Positions 27,242 through 34,779 of a DNA stretch of 34,779 nucleotides are shown here, in pieces. Position 1 is the stretch's first letter, and each line of letters starts with the position of its first letter. Location of the stretch: assembly GCA_001460835.1 (NCBI GenBank), contig CYKH01000141.1, positions 2,518 through 37,296 on the forward strand. Reading direction: 5' to 3'. The notes under the pieces were generated by a model. That model saw only the letters and a list, made by a program, of their open reading frames with translations. It was not told where the DNA came from and did no database searches. Both the position numbers and the translations under genes were made by a program. This stretch comes from Bodo saltans. Its lineage: Eukaryota; Euglenozoa; Kinetoplastea; Eubodonida; Bodonidae.

Positions 27242-27332
27242 TTTCTTTGAATCTTCTCTTGAAATCAAACCAACTTCGCCAAGAGCATCAATCCAAGTAA
27301 CGAAAAACTTCGCGTTACGTCATCAGAGTTTA

Positions 27333-29762
27333 ATGTCATCCCTTATCGAAACTGCTGCGGCAATCTCCCCGCAGTACGTCATCTCCTCCAACCGCGTGGT
27401 GCTTGGTGCTCCCCTGCATGCTGGTGGCAGTGATGGCCTCTACATGTACCATGGAGTGATGAAGACTGCTGGTCAGCCTGACCGCCCCGTTGCCATCAAA
27501 CGCCTCGTTGGGCTGAACGCTGCAGCCGTTGCTCGCCGCGAGGTGGCACTCATGTCCCTCCTTGAGCACAAGAACATTCTATCGATGATCGGGCTTGTCG
27601 ACATGAGCCCCTTCGAGTCGTATGTGCTGCTGGAACATCCGCAGCCGCAGCAGCCCAATGCTGGAGGAACCATGTTTCTGACCGCTTCAGTGCTCAGCAA
27701 CTTGCGCATTCGTCTTGGGTCTGCTCGCTACCTGTGCCAAGTTCTCCAGTGGGCACTCGAGGTGGTGGAGGGCTTACAACATTTACACGGAAAGGATGTG
27801 CTGCACTTGAACCTTCGATCATCGAGTGTCATCATCGTTGGTGGAGTGGCCAAGATCAATCCACTCGGTATCGCGCAACGGATGGTCGACATGTCGTACG
27901 CTGCGCCAGAAGTACTGCGAGCGTCCACAGTGTGCACCGATGTCTTCGGACTTGGGTGCTTGTTGTGTGAACTGCTGTGCGGACTGAGTCCGTGGGGAGA
28001 TAAAACTGGCAACGATGTGTTACGTGCTGCAAGCACTGCGAGCCCGGATTTCCTCACCTTGCTTTCGAATATGGCTGATGTCCCGGTAGAAGTTGCAGAT
28101 CTTGTGCAGAAGCTAGTGAACAGTGCTGCTCCACATCATCGTGGCTCACTGGAAAGCGTCCATCGTTGTCTACGGACTCTGCTTGCCACGGCCACCAGAG
28201 CTGCTGAACCACCGCAGCCTCTCCTGTCAGTGGGCCGTTGCTCATTACCGCCCGGTTGGCTGAACACCGTTGACGCAGCAAACTCACTGCATGACGCGTT
28301 GATGCGTCTCGTTGGGTGCCCCCTTCCTACTGGCCGCACTGACCTGCAGAGACACCACGCGAACCTCAATGCGAGGGAACTACAGTCACTGGAGACATAT
28401 GTCGGTTCCGCGATTGCTCACCTGTTTCCGGCCTTTGCCGCCAACTCTCAACAGTGGGACGATGCGTGCGCAATCATGCTGTACACTTGCGAGTCTCCTG
28501 TTTGCTACATGATCAACGGAATGCTGACGCAACGCGGCCGTATTGTTCAGGACCTGGGTCACGTGGCACCAATGGTTCGCCGCCTCTTCCGCGCATTCCG
28601 ACGCCTTGGCACTCCGTACAAAGGAAGGGCGTATCGAGTGATGTTTGCCGACACGCCGATGCTGACAGAACCGTATGCCAACTACAAAACGCATTTCGCG
28701 GAAGGAGCGCCCGTCAACTTCTACCAGTTTGCCAGCTTCACAACGTCAATAGAAGAGCTCTCGACCTTCACCGCTGCTCACAGACCAATGATCATCCTGA
28801 AATGCTCCGATGTGGAGGGCTTCGAAATCAACGCCTACAGTGACCAGCACTTCCAAGGTCGTTCAGAAGCTGAGGTGATCGTGTTGCCCGCATCATACTT
28901 CCGAGTGAAGTCTGCCCCTGATAAAATCAACGCCATAGTGATCGTTGAGCTCGAGTACATCGGGGATGCGTCAGTCGCCGCGTATTACGATGCTACTCTG
29001 CCCCGCCAACCAAATCAACATTTACCAAAGAAATGCTCGTGTGACAGTTCTCACCATTGGAAAGTTTCGTTCTCCGCCAACCCCCACGCTGTATTCGGCT
29101 TGTGTCACAACTGTATCGAGGACAAGTGGAAAATACTTGCAACGGCGTCGCAGCTTGCGTTAGATCACATCAGCCAGTCCGATGTCTACACCGTGTTTGA
29201 CGATCACGCAGCACGCAGTGGCTTCTCCCCAACACCGTGCACTCTGGCTCGTGGAGAGTCAATGGACCTTCTCGTGACCTCAGACGCACGTTCAGTGAAG
29301 CGCCTCCTTCTTCACGGCCCCTGCGCACCTTCCCACATCGCTAGCCTCGCCTCACTAACAGCACTCAAATTCCTCAGCATTCACGACGCAAGTCTCGCTG
29401 ACGCAGGCCTCGGTGCACTCTCAACACTGACGCAACTACAAAACTTGGACTTGTGGTGGTGCAGTGAAATCACTGACGCAGGCCTCAGTGCCATCGCAAC
29501 ACTGACGCAACTGCAACACTTGGACTTGAGGTGCTGCAGTAAAATCACTGACGCAGGCCTCAATACCATCGCAACACTGACGCAACTACAATACTTGTAC
29601 TCGAGTCACTGCAGTAAAATCACTGACGCAGGCCTCAATACCATCGCGACACTGACGCAACTGCAGCACTTGGACTTGAGCGGCTGCAGTAATGTCACTG
29701 ACGCAGGCCGCAAAACCATCTCCGCGCTCTTGCAACGCTCGAACTGCACTAGAGTAAACTGA
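27333..29762 (+). CDS. Pseudokinase / arginine-type ADP-ribosyltransferase / LRR fusion (809 aa)
   Basis: Three modules lie in one intact frame. Residues about 20-290 are a TKL-like kinase fold that keeps the VAIK lysine (K56), the alpha-C Glu, AAPE (190-193) and DVFGLG, but has HLN at 158-160 instead of HRD and no DFG, so it is a predicted pseudokinase. Residues about 375-560 match mono-ADP-ribosyltransferases of the R-S-ExE clade: R435 (RAYRV), S468 (SFTTS) and E512-x-E514. This clade transfers ADP-ribose from NAD to arginine. A Cys/His cluster (C568, C570, H574, H575, C591, C594) may bind zinc. Residues about 670-803 hold five cysteine-type LRRs of 25 residues. There is no signal peptide, so a cytosolic enzyme with scaffold and protein-binding ends is inferred. 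The substrate is unknown. Confidence 0.85.
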   Translation: MSSLIETAAAISPQYVISSNRVVLGAPLHAGGSDGLYMYHGVMKTAGQPDRPVAIKRLVGLNAAAVARREVALMSLLEHKNILSMIGLVDMSPFESYVLLEHPQPQQPNAGGTMFLTASVLSNLRIRLGSARYLCQVLQWALEVVEGLQHLHGKDVLHLNLRSSSVIIVGGVAKINPLGIAQRMVDMSYAAPEVLRASTVCTDVFGLGCLLCELLCGLSPWGDKTGNDVLRAASTASPDFLTLLSNMADVPVEVADLVQKLVNSAAPHHRGSLESVHRCLRTLLATATRAAEPPQPLLSVGRCSLPPGWLNTVDAANSLHDALMRLVGCPLPTGRTDLQRHHANLNARELQSLETYVGSAIAHLFPAFAANSQQWDDACAIMLYTCESPVCYMINGMLTQRGRIVQDLGHVAPMVRRLFRAFRRLGTPYKGRAYRVMFADTPMLTEPYANYKTHFAEGAPVNFYQFASFTTSIEELSTFTAAHRPMIILKCSDVEGFEINAYSDQHFQGRSEAEVIVLPASYFRVKSAPDKINAIVIVELEYIGDASVAAYYDATLPRQPNQHLPKKCSCDSSHHWKVSFSANPHAVFGLCHNCIEDKWKILATASQLALDHISQSDVYTVFDDHAARSGFSPTPCTLARGESMDLLVTSDARSVKRLLLHGPCAPSHIASLASLTALKFLSIHDASLADAGLGALSTLTQLQNLDLWWCSEITDAGLSAIATLTQLQHLDLRCCSKITDAGLNTIATLTQLQYLYSSHCSKITDAGLNTIATLTQLQHLDLSGCSNVTDAGRKTISALLQRSNCTRVN
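29397..29740 (+). repeat. Tandem 75-bp LRR-coding repeat
   Basis: The core CTGACGCAGGC starts one base after 29397, 29472, 29547, 29622 and 29697, an exact 75-bp period (25 residues), with much shared sequence between units such as ACACTGACGCAACT. Low divergence suggests recent expansion. The first unit is the most diverged. Confidence 0.9.
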
Positions 29763-29894
29763 TGCTGCGTCAGTAGAGGTTGTTTGCAAGTTGTTACCAA
29801 AGTGCAGTGGAGGTGCTGCTTTGCAGTGTTTGTCAACAAGATATTCTCGTACGTGGAGTTACTCGCTTTCCAATAACATTGGTTTTCAAACGAA

Positions 29895-31188
29895 ATGTGC
29901 AAGCAACAGTTTAAAAATAATAAATGTCGTCAGTCGCAACTCCAGTGTCGCAGCTGGACCCCAAACGAGATCAAGCAGGAGCTGAAGGTGACATACGACA
30001 TCACTGACGTTGCAGACGCCGACCTCGTTGCTCGCCTTGAAGAGAGCCGTGCAGCCCACGCTGAGGTCGTCAACGGACAACTTCGTTACGGCGCGGTCCT
30101 TCGTGTTGGCAACCGCTCCAACCCCACCGGTATTGTCACCATCGCACACGGCCTTGGAGATAGTGGCCGTGGTTGGGTAGATATTGCGCAAGACCTTGCT
30201 GCCCAACATCCTCATCTCCTTTTCCTCCTCCCCAGCTCCGGCACCATCCCGCTGACTGTCAACGGCGGGAACCCCATCAACGCGTGGTACGACGTGAAAG
30301 TGCGCGCCGCACTTGGCATCGGAGACCCAAACATTCTTGCCTCCGCAGCCTACGTGAGTTCAGTTGCGCGCCAAGCTGCCAACAAGTACCGCATTCCTCG
30401 GCATCACTGACGTTGCAGACGCCGATCTCGTTGCACGCCTTGAAGGGAGCCGTGCAGCCCACGCTGAGGTCGTCAACGGACCTCGTCGTTACGGCGAGGT
30501 CCTTCGTGTTGGCAACCGCTCCAACCCCATCGGTATTGTCATCATCGCACACGGCCTTGGAGATAGTGGCCGTGGTTGGGAAGACGTTTCGCAAGATCTT
30601 GCTGCCCAACACCCCCATCTCCTCTTCCCCAGCTCCGGCATCATCCCCCTGACTGTCAACGGCGGGAACCCCATCAACGCGTGGTACGACGTCAAAGTGC
30701 GCGCCGCTCTTGGCATCGGAGACCCAAACATTCTTGCCTCCGCAGCCTACGTGAGTTCACTTGCGCGACAAGCTGCCAACAAGTACCGCATTCCTACCAG
30801 CCGTATTTTGTTCTCCGGCTTCTCGCAGGGTGGAGCGCTGTCGGTGGCTGCCGGACTCACCGCGTCGTACCGTCCTGCTGCGATCCTTGTGCTGAGCAGC
30901 TACTTTGGTGTCTGGGACCACGTCATCCCCAAGATCACAAACCTCGATGTGCCCATTCTGTTTTGCCATGGCACGCAGGACAACATTCTGCCACTATCGC
31001 TTGCAGAGGCCAGCAAGGCGAAGCTCGGTGACCTTTGGGTTTAAAGACATTGGCCTGCGCACCTACCCAGTGGCCCCACTCAGTGCACCCTGAGGAGCTG
31101 AAAAGACGTGTCGGACTTCCTCGCAAAGCACTTACCAAAGGCATTGACCTCATCTCAATACCTCTCTTTACGAATAGGGAGGGAATGA
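29895..31188 (+). pseudogene. Acyl-protein thioesterase-like pseudogene with partial tandem duplication
   Basis: The sequence matches acyl-protein thioesterase / carboxylesterase serine hydrolases, which remove palmitate from proteins: IAHGLGDSGRGW, LTVNGGNPINAWYDV, nucleophile motif GFSQGG (near 30817-30831), HGTQD with the Asp, and a PHSVHPEE-like end with the likely His. The first copy (29895-30410) stops after KYRIP, where a second copy starts at 30402 with ITDVADADLV. Units 29999-30398 and 30402-30795 are near-identical, but unit 2 lacks 6 nt and its own ATG. After KLGDL the frame shifts about three times (near 31035, 31073 and 31102), each explained by one extra base in or beside a short homopolymer. 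The true start may be ATG 29924, with another shift near 29957. As it stands no full-length enzyme can be made. Confidence 0.8.
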
Positions 31189-31647
31189 CTCCTCTTCTTC
31201 TTCTTTGCTATCTCTTTCAATCTATTGATTTACTCCCTCCTTCACATATCAAACATTCTGGAAACATCCACACATGTGCAAAAGGCTCTGATCACTATCA
31301 ATAAAGTGTGGATCATCCACATCATCACAGTGATGGAGGGTACACGGGTGCAAGGCGGCAACTTTCGCTCACAGCAAAACGTGTTGAGCACGTCGTTCTT
31401 TGCATTTTGTAACCAAAGCCAAATTTCTCCCCGACGAATGACTGAAATGCTATTGTCAACCAACACAGCAAACTTCAGACATCAAAAAGAGCATCCTCCC
31501 AAACTGTTTGACAACGATGGAGTCGTCATGTATCAGTTGATAAAAACGAAGGGTTGGTACTTCTGATGACTTGTAACTAAGAAAGGAAAGGGGGAAAACA
31601 ACCAGATTTTTTTTTAAGGGAAAAAGACGAGATCGTTTGCCGCGTAA
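31189..31647. other. Intergenic spacer, no supported gene
   Basis: These 459 nt hold pyrimidine-rich sequence (31190-31245, CTCCTCTTCTTCTTCTTTGC) and a T9 run near 31607. One open frame (to 31566) is rich in Ser, Thr and Asn without a known motif, and I treat it as chance. Confidence 0.5.
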
Positions 31648-34600
31648 ATGCTCCCCCCTCAGGAGCGTAGAGATGCGCCATTCATACGCACACTAAACGT
31701 TGACACCACGAACAGACCCGGCACCTATCGCCACATCGCGGATGCCCTCGATGCAGTGGAGGACGGCATCCGCACACTCAAATCGTTGTCGCTGCGGGAA
31801 CGTACGAACTCCACCACACATCACCATTGGTGGTTCTCAGCAAGCAAAGACAAAGAAATCGCTCGATGTTGAGATCAGAGGCGCACCCAATGCCATTCCT
31901 GTCCTCACGTCAAAGCAGACTGCGTTGCACATTTCGTTACGTGCACCAGTCCCACCATCGTCATCTCTGCTGCACACGCCGGCAGCAGACAGTATTGGGG
32001 TCGCCTCTTCCTCGTCGTCGCCTCTACCTCCGCTTGTGGTGATCAGCGGTATTCGCATCAACGAATCAGTGCTGGTATCGGGTGGTGCCATTACACGCGG
32101 CATCTCAGCAGCAAGACAACATCACAGAGATTTCATCATCATCTCCAAAAGTGTGGAAACTAGGTGATCTAGATTCCCTTCCACGAGGCGACCCGTCTAC
32201 GAAGGTTCGTAAGAACGTCATCAGAGATAACGCCATGTATGGTGTACTTGTGCAGGGAGACACGGCGACCTTGTCCATCTCGAGGTGCGATGTGAACCGA
32301 AATGGCCAAGGTGGCTGTGTGGCTGAGGATGACGGGGAGTTGTTCGTGTACACGTCAACGCTCCAACTTCATACAGCCCAAACTGCATCCAACACTAGCA
32401 ACAGCAATTCAACAACCGACAACAACGTGTCGTCGCCACAGCAGCAACGAGCACCTGCCTGCTGGGCCAAGGAAGGCGTCAGAAGTCCCATCCGCCTGAA
32501 TGACTGTAAAGTACAACAAAATCAAATCGGTTGCCTTGTGGAGCACGGCGCACGTATCGTGCTCGAGTACTCTTGCCTTGTCGAAGATTGTGAGTGTGGG
32601 CTCCTCGTACGACATAGCGGCATCGTCGATGCTCAAGATACCAAGTTCATCAAGTGCTCCGTTGCTGTGCACGCAGAGACTTCAGGAGGTGGACTCATTC
32701 AGCGGTGCGTCGTCGAGTCCAATGGGCTGGGGTACACAAGCGCCAGTGGTGGCAACCCTACCTTCACCCACACGCCCTTCCGTCGGAACGGTACCGCGAT
32801 GGACATCGGCATCAAAGGGCGTGGTACGATTTCGAACTGCACCGTCAGCGACTCGACTGGCTCCGTGAGCCAAATCATTTTAGGAGAGCGAGCGAACCCA
32901 CATATCTCACACTGTGAAGTGAAATCTGCATCGTCGTCAGCCATTGTTTGCAAACCGATGTGTAAGGGAACCTTCTCCCACTGCACCTTCACCGGTCACA
33001 AAGGACTTGAAGTGGTGAAGTGTGAGCGCGCAAGTGAAGTCGTGATTGAGCACTGCCGCTTTATCGGTGCAGAGAGGAATACCATTGTGTTCCACGAGGG
33101 TGGTACGGTTCTTCACTCAGAAATTAGGAGCGCGATTCGGGCTGGTGTGGAAAGCGATGTCGGAACCGACCCTTCGAGGCAACAAAATTCACTTCAACTC
33201 TATTGGAGTGGAGCTGCTTCCCGCGTCTGTAGTGATGCTGGAGAAGAATATCCTTGCTGAAAACACTGTAGCGAATATTCAGACGTCTGGTGTTCTTCCT
33301 CCTCCGGCTTGTAATAATAGTAGTGGTAGCAGCGGTCCCGATCTCAGCATCCCTGTGAGAGCAGACTGGCAGCCATACATTAGCACAATCAGCAAGAACG
33401 AGATTATTGGAGGTCAAATTGGTGTGCAAGTCCTCACTGGTGCTCGCACCGTGATCTCCCGCAACGTCTTCTTGCGATGCTCGTTTGGCGTGTACGCTGG
33501 GAGCAACGGGCAGTCTGAGAAATCGAAAGTTGCCTGCACAGGGAATGAATTCCGTCGGAATACGTGCGCCATTGCACTTCTCGGCGGCGAGACCACCGCT
33601 GGTGTGTTCATTGGTAATGTAATCCGAGAGTCTCTTGCTGTCGGCATGTGGGTAGGAAAAGGCGCCGCACCGACGGTGGTGGACAACATCTTCATGGGCC
33701 ATTTCGCTGCGTCAACGCCCATCAGTGGAGCAGCAGTAGTAGCTCCTCCTCCACAATCATCATCATCGGTGCCAAAAGTTGTGTCTCGCTCCACATCACC
33801 GCAAGAGGCGGACGCCTCCAACATCCCACGCCTAACTTCCGTGCCGCTCCGGCTCGATGCATTCAGCTGCGGTAGCTTCGGGCGAAATCGTTTTCTGTTC
33901 AACTTAGTTTCTGTTGTAGCCCACCCATCTACCACAGCGGTGTTTATGCAGAACTACTACGCGCAGAACGAGTTAGGATTTGTGTATTGCGGCGACATGA
34001 AGAGGTTCGTCCGCTATCATCATCGAAGAGGTGGAAGTGTTGGGACTGCCGCTGTCGTCTCCCCCACGACACAATTCAAGCCCACACCTCCCGCAGCGTC
34101 CTTTACGAAGAAGCCGTCAGGTAACGCAGACGCAAATGATGTGGGCACGCCACCGGACCTGCCTACCACAGCGTCCTCCGCAAACTTCGGCAGCGGGGGT
34201 GGAGGGATTTCGCCGTCTACCACGTCGATGCAAGCTCAGCTGTCAAACTACATTGACACGACTGTGTTGGACATTCACGCGCAGCTCGATGGTTTGCTCG
34301 AGCTCGGGCCCTCTGCTGGGAACAAGAGAAGCACCAGAGGCGTGGCTCAGCAACACAACGCGTTGCCAGAAATTTTAAAGTGGGCAATCCCGTTGGACAA
34401 CGAGCCGCTCATTGATAACGAAGAGGAGGGTGAAGGTGTCGGCGTTGACGGCACGTCTTCCAATACCGCTGCTGCTGCTTCTCCCCCTCCTGCCTCAGGA
34501 CTTCAGTCGCCCAAGAGCGCCTCCTCGCCAACCAAGCAACAGCAACCCTCACAACATCATCCTCAAGAAGAGGGGGAGGAAGACATGGGCGGTCCAATTC

Positions 34601-34779
34601 TCCTTGGTGATCATTTTGTAGAAAATATCACATCTGTGGTGGCGGCTGCACGAGGTGGCACCGCCCCGTTGTGCCTCGATGGATGTGTGTTCCTCAACAC
34701 CAAAGCTGCATCGGTGGAGGTGGTCCATCGTGCGGTCAACATTCGAGTGACAAATTGCTTTTTCCATCACGCCCCACAA
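31648..34779 (+). pseudogene. Right-handed beta-helix repeat protein with several frame changes, cut by window end
   Basis: The ATG at 31648 begins a sequence typical of pectin-lyase-like beta-helix proteins (GTYRHIADALDAVEDG, then IVVAAGTYEL, VEIRGAPNAIPVL), followed by many short beta-helix turns with Cys, Gly and Asn ladders such as NVIRDNAMYGVLV, SRCDVNRNGQGG, GRGTISNCTVSDS and HCRFIGAERNTIVF. Homology has to pass from frame 1 to frame 0 near 31785, to frame 2 near 31845, back to frame 0 near 32060-32165, and to frame 2 near 33168-33180. The last frame then stays open for about 1.6 kb to the window edge, with Ser/Pro/Gln-rich linkers near 33725-33830 and 34430-34580. In eukaryotes such proteins bind carbohydrate or protein, and no catalytic site was seen. 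There is no signal peptide. Either a pseudogene or a gene with sequence errors. Confidence 0.65.

Noticed and set aside
27333-28200. Active protein kinase
   Set aside because: HRD is replaced by HLN and DFG by a sequence without the Asp, so phosphotransfer is not expected, although the VAIK lysine is present.
29397-29740. CRISPR or satellite array
   Set aside because: The 75-bp period stays in frame, codes for LRRs and has no unique spacers.
31225-31566. 113-residue open frame in the spacer after the thioesterase remnant
   Set aside because: Its start is in UTR-like sequence, composition is mixed and no family signal is seen. I keep it only as spacer.
31648-33260. Programmed frameshifting or U-insertion editing of the beta-helix gene
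   Set aside because: Four shifts of both signs at unrelated sequences do not fit a programmed site, and U editing is known only for kinetoplast transcripts.
1-34779. tRNA, rRNA, spliced-leader or snoRNA genes
   Set aside because: No B-box-like GGTTCGANNCC with a matching cloverleaf, and no rRNA or spliced-leader sequence was recognised by eye. A covariance search was not possible.

Overview
The window looks like nuclear DNA from a kinetoplastid, most likely a free-living bodonid such as Bodo saltans (inference; no search was run). Every supportable gene is on the + strand. No gene needs an intron, and the gaps carry pyrimidine tracts followed by AG, as expected for trans-splice acceptors in a polycistronic unit. 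The families also fit: PSA/GP46-type leucine-rich repeats (LPPEWSSM), membrane Cache proteins, and Ser/Gln-rich kinetoplastid hypotheticals. No tRNA, rRNA, CRISPR array, transposase or origin was recognised.

Layout. 1-1.6 kb: non-coding DNA and a broken cysteine-type LRR gene. 1.9-16.7 kb: an intact block holding an unknown coiled-coil protein, a mitochondrial type I DnaJ, a multi-pass membrane protein with a long Ser-rich tail, a twin CX9C mitochondrial protein, an elongin C homologue and a 1478-residue coiled-coil protein. 17.0-21.6 kb: a PSA/GP46-like LRR ectodomain joined to a seven-helix membrane region, broken by three frame changes. 21.8-24.4 kb: two tandem Cache-type membrane proteins, the first truncated. 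24.6-27.2 kb: a single-pass membrane protein of unknown role and an Sm-fold protein. 27.3-29.8 kb: an intact pseudokinase / arginine-type ADP-ribosyltransferase / LRR fusion. 29.9-31.2 kb: an acyl-protein thioesterase-like pseudogene with a partial tandem duplication. 31.6 kb to the edge: a right-handed beta-helix protein with at least four frame changes, running off the window.

How they relate. The genes are probably co-transcribed but not a functional operon. Housekeeping genes (DnaJ, CX9C, elongin C, Sm) are intact and mixed with lineage-specific surface or signalling families. Nearly all frame damage lies in the lineage-specific families, so either real pseudogenisation or sequence error in repetitive DNA is possible. 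The most novel items are the pseudokinase-ART-LRR fusion, the LRR plus seven-helix receptor-like gene with a similar membrane module in the 6.6 kb gene, and the Cache pair without any visible output domain.
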